From positions 1-32,064 of the IMG/VR virus record IMGVR_UViG_3300042154_002386: 32,064 nt of DNA; one strand, given 5' to 3'. A program made the position numbers and the translations under genes. The notes below the pieces were generated by a model. The model was not told the origin of the DNA and did no database searches. It was given only the letters and a program-made list of their open reading frames with translations. Of the stretch, positions 23,983 through 32,064 are shown one piece after another. Source of the DNA: a virus. Every line of letters starts with the position of its first letter. Positions within the stretch are counted from its first letter, which is position 1.

Positions 23983-24238
23983 AGGAACATACCAATTAAT
24001 AATATTTAATGATGATCATCATACATTCGATGAAATTATTAATTTATTGATAAGTTATGCTGGCCATTTGCCGACACAGGCTCTACAATGCGCTAGTATA
24101 ATTCACAATACTGGTAAATATCCGGTAGTAGAAGATAAATATGATGTTTGTTATGACACATACCAATGTTTACTAGAATATAATATAGTTATGGAAATTA
24201 TAAAAAAACGTAAATATGATGCTAATTCACACAGTTAA
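23957..24238 (+). CDS. clpS: ClpS-like N-degron adaptor
   Basis: A 93-residue protein resembling ClpS, which delivers N-degron proteins to the ClpAP protease. The family motif NDD is at residues 18-20 in LIIFNDDHHTFDEII. The helical core NLLISYAGHLPTQALQCASIIHNTGKYPV corresponds to the E. coli stretch ending VHYQGK, with H50 at the place of the ligand-pocket His. The C-terminal CYDTYQCLLEYNIVMEI matches the last helix. E. coli ClpS is 106 aa, so the core is complete and the N-terminal tail is short. A phage version could redirect host proteolysis or block it. Confidence 0.75.
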   Translation: MSKKKLTHRGTYQLIIFNDDHHTFDEIINLLISYAGHLPTQALQCASIIHNTGKYPVVEDKYDVCYDTYQCLLEYNIVMEIIKKRKYDANSHS

Positions 24239-24419
24239 AAAACAATTATTAAGTATGCGTATTGCAGTACTACATGCTACATATCATCGCAATTTAAAAA
24301 AAGCAACTCTCGCTAAAATGAAAAAAAATCTAGTCGACTTTCAAAAATATATTTATAAGTCAGAAGATGCATGGCGAAAAATGGTAAGATTGATAACAAA
24401 ACAAAATTTATATAAATAA
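24216..24419 (+). CDS. hypothetical 67-aa basic protein
   Basis: A 67-residue, strongly basic protein (about a quarter Lys/Arg) I do not recognise. It appears helical throughout (KKATLAKMKKNLVDFQKYIYKSEDAWRKM quoted in parts: ATLAKMKKNL, VDFQKYIYKS). It overlaps the ClpS-like gene by 23 bases. ATG 24216 and ATG 24219 are both possible starts. A DNA- or RNA-binding role, or a partner of ClpS, is possible but unproven. Its stop codon lies within an exact TATAAATA box. Confidence 0.55.
   Translation: MMLIHTVKKQLLSMRIAVLHATYHRNLKKATLAKMKKNLVDFQKYIYKSEDAWRKMVRLITKQNLYK
24411..24418 (+). promoter_or_regulatory. late-type promoter box TATAAATA
   Basis: An exact match to the T4 late promoter -10 core overlaps the stop of the preceding gene and lies 12 bases before the ATG at 24431. 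Spacing would give a very short 5' leader. Function is inferred from similarity. Confidence 0.45.
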
Positions 24420-24430
24420 AAAATAAAACA

Positions 24431-24817
24431 ATGGGTAAAAAAGATGCATATTCGGGAATGGCACCAAAAGACATTTCTACATTAGCAATGGATCGATTCA
24501 TTCGACGAAATGAACAAAAAAATCAATATACACAAACATTACCGGCTAGAAGAAAAGATGATAGTATACCAATTCATATGTGGCCGTTAAAAGATCAATT
24601 GCAATACTGGGAAAATAGATCAGACCAAGACCGATTCCATGAAAAATATATGTCGTATAGTCTCTGGCATGATGAAGTAAAGCGTATATCTGGTGTGTAT
24701 CCGGCAACTTTTTTAGATTATACTTCTAAACTCAAAACGGAAATTCGTGCAATGTATGATCAATGTATGAACCCCAAATTAGCAGTATTAGAACTAAGAA
24801 AACATGGTGTATACTAA
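24431..24817 (+). CDS. hypothetical 128-aa protein
   Basis: A 128-residue protein I do not recognise. It is rich in charged and aromatic residues (SGMAPKDISTLAMDRFIRR, IPIHMWPLKDQLQYWENRSDQ, YSLWHDEVKRISGVYPATF). It lacks Cys/metal motifs, a signal peptide and membrane segments, and looks like a soluble, probably helical protein. Its stop overlaps the ATG of the HNH gene (TAATG), so the two are translationally linked. Expression probably starts from the TATAAATA box 12 bases upstream. Confidence 0.6.
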   Translation: MGKKDAYSGMAPKDISTLAMDRFIRRNEQKNQYTQTLPARRKDDSIPIHMWPLKDQLQYWENRSDQDRFHEKYMSYSLWHDEVKRISGVYPATFLDYTSKLKTEIRAMYDQCMNPKLAVLELRKHGVY

Positions 24818-25374
24818 TGGCTGATAAAAAGGAATATTCTTATATTTATGGCATCGGTCGTAGTTCGTTAAATTTAAGTGAATCTGATATTAGATATGCC
24901 ATAGAAAATACAAAATCTAATGCAGAGGCTGCTAGATTTCTTAAGGTGTCATTTACGTCGTATAAGAAATATGCTAAAATGTATATCGATCATGGTACCG
25001 GTAACACATTGTATGATTTACACACTAACCAAGCCGGTAAAGGAATTAATAAGGAGACACCGAATGCAACATCTGGTAGATATTCTATAGAAAAAATATT
25101 AGCCGGAGAACATCCTAATTATCCTGTGTGGAAAATACGAAATCGCGTATTGGCACTAGGAATTATGCCAGAAGAATGTAGTAGTTGCGGATATTCAGAA
25201 AGGCGTATAACAGATGACACGGTGCCACTTCTATTAGATCATATTGATGGAGATAAAACCAATCATTGTGTAGAAAATTTACATATGCTTTGTTTGAATT
25301 GTTATTATCAACAAGCTGGCAATCCGTTCAACGAGCAAAAGGAACAGTACTGGAATTATAATAATTTATCCTGA
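24817..25374 (+). CDS. HNH endonuclease with N-terminal helix-turn-helix-like segment
   Basis: A 185-residue HNH-type nuclease. The zinc-ribbon half is CSSC (C121, C124) and CLNC (C159, C162). The catalytic beta-beta-alpha contains LLDHIDGDKTNH (D141-H142, H150) and NLHML with N154. Residues 30-55 (NAEAARFLKVSFTSYKKYAK) look like a helix-turn-helix that would read DNA. Such proteins are common as free-standing homing endonucleases in phages. I use ATG 24817, which overlaps the previous stop, rather than an in-frame ATG at 24763. It lies between two virion-type genes and may be a recent insertion. Confidence 0.88.
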   Translation: MADKKEYSYIYGIGRSSLNLSESDIRYAIENTKSNAEAARFLKVSFTSYKKYAKMYIDHGTGNTLYDLHTNQAGKGINKETPNATSGRYSIEKILAGEHPNYPVWKIRNRVLALGIMPEECSSCGYSERRITDDTVPLLLDHIDGDKTNHCVENLHMLCLNCYYQQAGNPFNEQKEQYWNYNNLS

Positions 25375-25387
25375 TATATATTAGTAT

Positions 25388-26146
25388 ATGATTTATCTCA
25401 AAAAATTAGTAACAGAAGGTCGATATGATTCATTAACAGGCGCACTGTCTAAAACATTGTTACAGACAATAAAAAACAGTTATACAGCTATTAATAGCCC
25501 AGATGGAAAATTTGCTGGAATTAAGATATATTTTAAAAAAGGCGAAACAGTACCGGAAATTACAGCATCTAATTTCAAAGAAATATATTTTCAAGAAGTA
25601 GAAAATACTGATATTCCTATAGAATTTTATTTATCACTTAAAGTTCAGTGGATTCAAGGATTTGCTGATCTTCGAAAAGGTGGTGATGCTTGGAATGATA
25701 GCTGGGAAGAAATTCCAGATGATGGCTCTGACCTACCATTGGTTGAAATCCGATTTGAAATTGATCCATCGGAATACCCTGCCGTATTAAGTGAAATAGC
25801 AATGGACCTTCGTGACACTCTTCGACACGAAATAGAACATCTTACTCAAAGCGGTCCGAATTTGATATCAGGTAAATTTATCCCATCAGATTCGGAATTG
25901 AGATCTAAAATAGAAACTGGCGAATTGCCGGCAAAAGAATACTTTATGTTGCCAAAAGAGGTAGATGCAAATATTCAAGGATTATATTTTTCTGCTAAAA
26001 AACGAAGAGTTGCATTTAAACAAGTAGTTGATGAATATCTAAATTTATTTGTTATAGACAATACAATCAGTAAAGAAGATAAACAAGAAATAGTTAATAC
26101 GTGGCGGAGACGATTGCCAGCTCTTGGAATCAAACAGGAATTATAA
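25388..26146 (+). CDS. HEIEH zinc metallopeptidase with predicted capsid-targeting leader
   Basis: A 252-residue protein. The leader MIYLKKLVTE is the fourth copy of the decapeptide tag, ending in V-x-E. The centre is a zincin-type HExxH: LRHEIEHLTQSG, with H147, E148 and H151, preceded by an alpha helix (EIAMDLRDT). A following LPKEVDAN (E191) could be the third zinc ligand, as in gluzincins. The rest has no close family I can name. I infer a head-internal peptidase delivered with the DNA that would cut host proteins early in infection, similar in idea to T4 and jumbo-phage ejected proteins. A role in head maturation is an alternative. Confidence 0.75.
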   Translation: MIYLKKLVTEGRYDSLTGALSKTLLQTIKNSYTAINSPDGKFAGIKIYFKKGETVPEITASNFKEIYFQEVENTDIPIEFYLSLKVQWIQGFADLRKGGDAWNDSWEEIPDDGSDLPLVEIRFEIDPSEYPAVLSEIAMDLRDTLRHEIEHLTQSGPNLISGKFIPSDSELRSKIETGELPAKEYFMLPKEVDANIQGLYFSAKKRRVAFKQVVDEYLNLFVIDNTISKEDKQEIVNTWRRRLPALGIKQEL

Positions 26147-26503
26147 ATGGAAGAAATAACTCTTTGCACTACATGTGCTATAGCACTAGTAAAAGATATT
26201 AATGAAGGTAAATTGACTTTAACAGAAGCAAAATACCAGGGAAGAAAAGTTACGCTGAACAAACCAATGCGTACTGGTACTAATGAACCTAAAAAATTCA
26301 AAGTGTATGTTAAAGACCCGACAACTGGGAATGTTAAAATGGTTCGATTTGGTCATCAAGGCGGTGGAGTCAATCCAGATAAAAAAACAATGCGAATAAA
26401 AAAGTCAAACCCTGCGCGACGAAAGTCATTTAGAGCAAGACATAACTGTGATAATCCGGGATCTAAAACTAAAGCAAGATACTGGTCATGTAAAATGTGG
26501 TAA
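26147..26503 (+). CDS. basic phage protein with internal LTE site (RKVTLNKPMR...ARHNCDNPG family)
   Basis: A 118-residue protein. The N-terminal 27 residues contain INE (18-20) and LTE (25-27), both possible prohead-protease sites. After LTE the sequence AKYQGRKVTLNKPMR, then KKFKVYVKDPTTGNVKMVRFG and SFRARHNCDNPGSKTKARYW matches a short basic family I recall in marine phages, where homologues often start directly at xLTEAK. The C-terminal NC...C-K-M-W with three Cys is conserved-looking. Basic charge suggests binding DNA in the head. The longer N-terminus here may be an added leader or an upstream misread start; ATG 26147 is the only good one in place. It abuts the metallopeptidase stop. Confidence 0.65.
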   Translation: MEEITLCTTCAIALVKDINEGKLTLTEAKYQGRKVTLNKPMRTGTNEPKKFKVYVKDPTTGNVKMVRFGHQGGGVNPDKKTMRIKKSNPARRKSFRARHNCDNPGSKTKARYWSCKMW

Positions 26504-26504
26504 C

Positions 26505-26518
26505 AAAACTACAGTTTT
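26505..26518 (+). terminator. weak hairpin after the basic protein gene
   Basis: AAAACT and AGTTTT surround a 2-base centre (usable as a 5-bp stem with a TACA loop), followed by a T-rich run, directly after the stop codon. It could be a weak terminator, but the stem is short and AT-only apart from one pair. Confidence 0.25.
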
Positions 26519-26567
26519 ATTTGTATTTTAACATAAATTTTATTATTTTACTAAAAAAAGTATTATT

Positions 26568-26774
26568 ATGTCTATATCCAATGAAGAATACTATGAAGAG
26601 TTATTATATAACGCACATCATCTAGGAATTCATGATCATGTGTTACAATTGGCTAGTTCAATTAGAACAAACAATGAATCGCTAGATCTAGTAGATGCGT
26701 ACGCTACTGCATTTCATCGACTAACCGAGTATGAATACCCTAAATTTGAAAATAACGAACACCATACGCATTAA
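26568..26774 (+). CDS. hypothetical 68-aa acidic protein
   Basis: A 68-residue, acidic, His-rich protein I do not recognise (SNEEYYEELLYNAHHLGIHDH, then a helical middle and a C-terminal HHTH). No signal or membrane segment. The His cluster at both ends might bind metal, but this is weak evidence. It has its own 60-base AT-rich upstream gap and an AT-rich, poorly coding stretch downstream. Confidence 0.55.
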   Translation: MSISNEEYYEELLYNAHHLGIHDHVLQLASSIRTNNESLDLVDAYATAFHRLTEYEYPKFENNEHHTH

Positions 26775-27032
26775 TTAATATTGTTGGATACTTGATATAC
26801 AAAAACAATTTGTTGTTGTAAACCGACGATAATAAAGAAATACAAACAACATACAATCAAACGAGGTGTAATACGAAAAGACCAATTGGATGCTGGTTAC
26901 TTTGATATGGATTTTTGTGAAACGTATTATAGAATCAAAAAAGAAGTATTCGCATACAAAAAAACATAAGAATTGTTTCTTGGATTAACGCAAAACAATT
27001 CTTATACTCATTATGAATTTAAATTAGTAGTT
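26775..27032. other. 258-base stretch without a convincing gene; possible remnant or tiny ORFs
   Basis: No normal gene is visible. One frame stays open from about 26796 to a stop at 26967-26969 but has no ATG before 26907 and could only start at TTG 26886 or an unusual codon. The peptide it would give (RKDQLDAGYFDMDFCETYY in part) looks coding in composition. A second frame from ATG 26890 encodes a 32-residue peptide with a hydrophobic start. It may hold a decayed gene, a gene with an odd start, or a small RNA. Confidence 0.3.
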
Positions 27033-27614
27033 ATGAAAAATGATGAAATTGTTATCGGAAAACCTAAACAAAACACCGCGATAACAGAAAGAAAACAATT
27101 TAACGGCCGAACCATACTAATGCCAGTGTATGTGTCAAATCATATTACTGATGAAATGATTGACTTATTTTTATCTAGCGGCCAATCAATGACAGTTAAT
27201 GCCGGTCGTATATCGGAACAGGTAGTACTACCATATCTCGAAAAACATTTTGATAATAAAGGAAAAGTAGTAGATGCGGATGGGTATGATCACTTATTCG
27301 AAAGTGGTATTCGTAATGAGCATAAAAAGTTAGTAATACGTAAAACTTCCGCTAGCGCCAAAAATATAGGAAAAAACAAGCAAGGCAAATGTGATACAAT
27401 TTCATTTCACCATGCAGGAGTTAACTCAATATTTGTTATTGATTCTAATACATTTTATAAACATGTTATACTAAATTATGACATCACCAGCAACTGTTGG
27501 GATGTAAATTTTTATACAGATATGAAGCTCCAGGGCAAAGGAAAGCGTATAGGATGTAATGCATGGAAAAACACAGAAATGTTATTAAATTTTGCAACTA
27601 AATTAGAATTATAA
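27033..27614 (+). CDS. hypothetical 193-aa protein
   Basis: A 193-residue protein I do not recognise. It has a basic middle (RKTSASAKNIGKNKQGK), two beta-rich flanks (GRTILMPVYVSNHIT; SIFVIDSNTFYKHVILNYDI) and a GKGKRIGCNAWKNTEM loop. No nuclease, ATPase or membrane signature is clear. The reading frame is open upstream to a TTG at 26973, but the first ATG is 27033, which I use. A strong hairpin follows the stop, so it is probably the last gene of its transcript. Confidence 0.6.
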   Translation: MKNDEIVIGKPKQNTAITERKQFNGRTILMPVYVSNHITDEMIDLFLSSGQSMTVNAGRISEQVVLPYLEKHFDNKGKVVDADGYDHLFESGIRNEHKKLVIRKTSASAKNIGKNKQGKCDTISFHHAGVNSIFVIDSNTFYKHVILNYDITSNCWDVNFYTDMKLQGKGKRIGCNAWKNTEMLLNFATKLEL

Positions 27615-27635
27615 ATACTTATTAATAATTTTACT

Positions 27636-27680
27636 AGTAAAAATACAGCAGCAAATTTGGTTGTTTGCTGTATTTTTACT
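27636..27680 (+). terminator. strong hairpin terminator before GroEL
   Basis: A perfect 15-bp inverted repeat: AGTAAAAATACAGCA (27636-27650) and TGCTGTATTTTTACT (27666-27680), with a 15-base loop. The right arm contains T5 and the left arm contains A5, so it could stop transcription from both sides. It isolates GroEL from upstream genes. Confidence 0.75.
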
Positions 27681-27702
27681 ATTATTTAAATAAATAAAAA
27701 CT

Positions 27703-29330
<1,628 letters not shown>

Positions 29331-29341
29331 TTAATAATTCA

Positions 29342-29392
29342 TTTTGGCTCTTAACATAACTTCGATGGGGGTTCATATGTTAAGAGCCAAAA
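29342..29392 (+). terminator. strong hairpin terminator after GroEL
   Basis: A perfect 17-bp inverted repeat: TTTTGGCTCTTAACATA (29342-29358) and TATGTTAAGAGCCAAAA (29376-29392), with a 17-base loop containing TTCGATGGGGG. It begins 11 bases after the GroEL stop. The T run lies on the left arm and the A run on the right, so it can act on the opposite strand too. Confidence 0.8.
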
Positions 29393-29408
29393 AAAACTAT
29401 AAAAAAAT

Positions 29409-29777
29409 ATGGCAATAACAATAATTGATATTGATGATTTCAATGGTGAGATCGTACGAGATAATACGACATATACTATACAAGACAACAATTTATTGCA
29501 AAATTTAACATTATCAAAAACTAGCCTGTGCGGAGGTAAATTTACAGCAGGACATAGTCACAAAGGATTGGATGAAGTATATTATTTTATTAAAGGAAAC
29601 GGCATCATGCGAATCGATGATGAATATACTATAGTTGAACCGGGCAAGATTATCTTAGTACCTGGAGGCGCATTCCATCAAGTAATTAATTCAGATGATT
29701 CTCACCGATTGGATTTTATTTGTGTATTTCAAAAATATGATCGAAACGATTCATCAGCAACATATATTACTACATGA
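29409..29777 (+). CDS. cupin-domain protein
   Basis: A 122-residue single-domain cupin. Motif 1 is visible as GHSHKGLDEVYYFIKGNG (the H-x-H and Glu metal ligands), and motif 2 as PGKIILVPGGAFHQVIN (fourth ligand His). Small single cupins are isomerases, dioxygenases or sugar-binding proteins; which of these applies here is unknown. It follows the GroEL terminator by 16 bases. With sugar-modifying genes elsewhere in the genome, a sugar-isomerase or lyase role is possible but not shown. Its stop overlaps the next start (ATGA). Confidence 0.82.
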   Translation: MAITIIDIDDFNGEIVRDNTTYTIQDNNLLQNLTLSKTSLCGGKFTAGHSHKGLDEVYYFIKGNGIMRIDDEYTIVEPGKIILVPGGAFHQVINSDDSHRLDFICVFQKYDRNDSSATYITT

Positions 29778-30016
29778 TTATTCCTACAAACATATTTGTT
29801 AACAATGATACTGCGTATATTGTAATAGAAACACAGCCTGTTAGTAAATTCTGTGAATCTGGATCTGCAGAGCCAAGCCTGGATATTGTAAAATGTTATC
29901 GGGATTGGTGTTCTGCAGATCATGTTTTAAAACAGAATGATCGGTTTTTGTTTTGCGAAACCATTCAGGATGCTGAAGTTATTAATGAGGATACTGGATC
30001 GGCAGTTAATGAATAA
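29774..30016 (+). CDS. hypothetical 80-aa acidic protein
   Basis: An 80-residue acidic protein I do not recognise. It has four Cys (C27 in KFCESGS, C41, C46, C61) spread without a clear metal motif and a beta-rich start (IFVNNDTAYIVIETQ). It is ATGA-coupled to the cupin gene, so the two may act together. No signal peptide is present; the Cys could be free thiols or bind metal. Confidence 0.55.
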   Translation: MIIPTNIFVNNDTAYIVIETQPVSKFCESGSAEPSLDIVKCYRDWCSADHVLKQNDRFLFCETIQDAEVINEDTGSAVNE

Positions 30017-30027
30017 TTCAATATTTT

Positions 30028-30207
30028 ATGTCAGCAATTAAACCTAATAAAAATTTCTATAATGAACCTCCGGATGTCATTAATATAAAGCCCCAGTATA
30101 GTTCATCTACAACTAGATTGCAACCGCACGTGGGATTGATACCAAATAAAAGATTGCGAGATGTATATGAACGATTCTTTAAAGAAAAAACTAATCAGAC
30201 TGATTAG
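30028..30207 (+). CDS. hypothetical 59-aa protein
   Basis: A 59-residue Asn/Pro-rich protein with a basic end (RLRDVYERFFKEK). The start lies 11 bases after the previous stop, following ATTCAATATTTT. The N-terminal half looks disordered, and the C-terminal part is a charged helix. I do not recognise it. A late-type box lies just after its stop. Confidence 0.5.
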   Translation: MSAIKPNKNFYNEPPDVINIKPQYSSSTTRLQPHVGLIPNKRLRDVYERFFKEKTNQTD

Positions 30208-30209
30208 GA

Positions 30210-30222
30210 TATTTATAAATAA
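30210..30222 (+). promoter_or_regulatory. late-type promoter box TATTTATAAATAA
   Basis: Contains exact TATAAATA, the T4 late promoter core, 11 bases before the ATG at 30234. It is a member of the same family as the boxes at 3778 and 16961, so the secreted proteins that follow may be under phage late control. Confidence 0.5.
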
Positions 30223-30233
30223 AAAACAAATCT

Positions 30234-30587
30234 ATGAAAACATTACTATCTTTAACTTTATTACTATTTGTTTCTCTAAACTCATATAGTATTCCAATAA
30301 AACCCAAACCCATTGCAGTTGCCACTATAGACTCAAACTATAGAGTTACAATTCCTGCAATACCAATACAACGATTCTACTATATAAACATTTCTCATTT
30401 ATCTTTTGAAAATGAAGAAGAAGCAATTAAAATATTCAAATACTATCTTACAGCGAATTTAGTTACACCGGTAATTTACTACAAAGAAAAGTACATTATG
30501 CTAGAAATTTTAATAGAATACATTCCTGACGGTTCTGACCATACAGAATTGCAGTTTTATCTTGATCATCTAACAAAACCTAAATAA
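30234..30587 (+). CDS. secreted 117-aa protein of unknown function
   Basis: A 117-residue protein with a clear Sec signal peptide: Lys at position 3, a hydrophobic core LLSLTLLLFVSL and a small-residue end SYS|I around residue 19. The mature part is beta/alpha with a Pro/Lys-rich start (IPIKPKPIAVATI) and an aromatic centre (RFYYINISHLSF); no lipobox, metal motif or repeats. Secreted proteins are unusual in lytic-phage genes, so a cell-surface or periplasmic role during infection, or a gene taken from the host, is likely. It has a late-type box 11 bases upstream. Confidence 0.65.
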   Translation: MKTLLSLTLLLFVSLNSYSIPIKPKPIAVATIDSNYRVTIPAIPIQRFYYINISHLSFENEEEAIKIFKYYLTANLVTPVIYYKEKYIMLEILIEYIPDGSDHTELQFYLDHLTKPK

Positions 30588-30600
30588 ATCAATAAAAATA

Positions 30601-32064
30601 TGAAATTATTAAAATCAATTTTACTGACAGTATTAGCTTTACCATTATTCTTTGGAAATGTTAATGCACAAATAGTAGGCAGCAATTGCTTTCTAATGGG
30701 GATCAACCAAGAAGTTGGAATTCATTCTAATGGATATGAAGGCACTTCACCTGGATCAATTCCTGCTCCCTTCCCAACTCATTATCGAGGGTTTACTTCA
30801 CGTTTAGCGTTTTTATCTAATGCGGATTTGAGCGTCCCTTGGTCAACTTCTAACTATATGGGAGATGTAATTATGCCAGGTTCACCCGAAGGACGTTTCG
30901 GAATGGAGGTTGATGGGGTTACACAATTTAACAGTTCTGCGGCTGGATCAGGTATTACAAGTTTTGGTCTTTCAAACTATACGATTTACGGAAAATGTAA
31001 ATCAGTAGATTGGGATGGAATCTACGCTGGTATCCAAATCAACATGAACTATATTATGGATACCACTAAAACGTATTACCGAATTATAATTACGTTGACG
31101 AACACCAATCCTATTGCTAAAAATAACGTGTTCTTTTACAAATCATTAGACCCAGACAACAATCAAGATGTTGGATGGGGATTTGCAACAACAAATACAA
31201 TTGAAGCTAACCCAACACCTTTCTGCCCTAAATCATTGGTTTCGGCACTTTCTGTAAGTGGTGGTGATACTCCTGCTTGGTTTGGTTTAGGAGGAATCGG
31301 TGCTGATATCCGTGTATCTAGTGGTGGTTTCTTTGTTGAAGATGGTTCTGACGTTTATGATGGAACAGGTCCAATGATTGGTACGCCAGGTTATGTAACT
31401 TTTGCCGATCAAGCAATAGGTATTGCCCACAAAGATATATCTATTGCTGCTGGTGCTTCATCTCAATTTGAATTTGTGGTTGTTATGGCTGAGGCAGAAT
31501 TAGAAGAAGCACTTTTAGCTCAATATTATTTAGATTATGATGGTGCCGATCCTTATGCTCTTTGTACATATGAAGTTGAACCTGATACATTATATCAAGA
31601 TTGCGCTGGCTCAACTACCCTATCGCTCACTGGTCCAATGTTAGGTTCTTATACTTGGACTTGGACTGACGCTATTACTGGTGAAATTGTTGGAACAGGT
31701 CCAGAAATTGAAGTGACACCTGCTGGAACAACTCATTATATTTGTACCGGAGTGCCAATTGGTGATTGTTTTATATTAGATATTGTTCGTGAGGTGGTGG
31801 TAGTTGCAACAGGAATAGGTCCTGACATGGTAATTGCGCCAATCGGTCCGCAATGTGGTTCATTTGATCTGGGAGATTTAGTAATAACTGATTTAGAAGG
31901 AATCCCTGGAACTTTCATTGAATTTTACACTGAAGAGCCTGATGGTATAGATGACCCTACGGATATTTGGCCTGGTGGTCCAATTGGTCCAACAGACGAA
32001 ATTTGGGTATTAATGGGAGATCCAACGGGTGGTTGTTATGATGTCGAGTTACTAGACATAGATT
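30601..32064 (+). CDS. large secreted surface protein with Ig-like repeats (Bacteroidetes adhesin type), 5' part
   Basis: The reading frame is open from ATG 30601 to the window end (488 codons, no stop). Residues 1-23 form a Sec signal peptide, MKLLKSILLTVLALPLFF then GNVNA|Q, the cleavage pattern common in Bacteroidetes. A beta-rich, Gly/Ser/Thr-rich domain follows to about residue 320. From there the pattern CAGSTTLSLTG...YTWTWTDA...EIEVTPAGTTHYICTG resembles the Ig-like repeats of flavobacterial surface proteins that often end in T9SS or gliding-motility sorting domains. The end of the protein, where a sorting signal would be, is outside the window. It reads less AT-rich than the phage genes. 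A phage receptor, adhesin or host-acquired gene are all possible. Confidence 0.72.

Noticed and set aside
26775-27032. tRNA gene in the gap
   Set aside because: No cloverleaf-compatible arms, no TTC-type T loop and no CCA end could be seen on either strand.

Overview
This window is an AT-rich stretch (GC about one third by eye) of a large tailed-phage genome. Every convincing gene is on the + strand. Genes are packed tightly, with many 4-base ATGA overlaps or 1-base gaps. The phage assignment rests on a split T4-type sliding-clamp loader (gp44/gp62), a holin-amidase lysis cassette, T4-late-like TATAAATA/TATAATAA boxes, and several small protein families I recall from marine T4-like myophages. 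The host looks like a member of the Bacteroidetes. Most start codons follow A-rich stretches rather than Shine-Dalgarno sites, and the last gene resembles a flavobacterial secreted surface protein (Sec signal ending ...NVNA|Q, Ig-like repeats). The host call is inference.

Layout: (1) 1-3775, nucleotide and replication functions: the dUTPase C-terminus, clamp-loader large subunit, zinc ribbon, unknown 70-aa protein, clamp-loader small subunit, DUF3310-like protein, Cas4/AddB-like PD-(D/E)XK nuclease and a SLOG-like protein. (2) 3814-16932, a 13-kb glycan region: two GT-B glycosyltransferases, then a tightly overlapped operon with several GT-A-type transferases, two sugar epimerase/dehydratases, a D-2-hydroxyacid dehydrogenase, a NeuA-like cytidylyltransferase, a methyltransferase, a NeuB-type nonulosonate synthase, a TOD1/DUF616 transferase and another GT-B-like protein. 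The set suggests the phage makes and attaches a nonulosonic-acid-type glycan. (3) 16961-18618, lysis: late-type promoter, 20-codon leader ORF, holin, second membrane protein, and a PG-binding/amidase endolysin. (4) 18676-26503, mostly virion-associated or accessory proteins. (5) 26568-30207, unknown proteins, ClpS-like and GroEL-type host-interaction functions (ClpS itself lies at 23957), and a cupin. (6) 30234-end, two Sec-signal proteins, the second running off the window.

The most striking signal is in region 4. Four unrelated proteins begin with nearly the same decapeptide, M-(I/N)-x-L-K-x-(I/L)-(L/V)-(T/V)-E: a Cys-rich protein, a Mn/Fe superoxide dismutase, a GH24 lysozyme and a HEIEH metallopeptidase. 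A fifth, DUF5872-like protein has a related leader ending in INE. The tag has the same length and L/I-x-E ending as the capsid-targeting sequence of T4 internal head proteins, which the prohead protease removes. I infer that these are capsid cargo proteins packed in the head and delivered with the DNA, including a superoxide dismutase and a protease.
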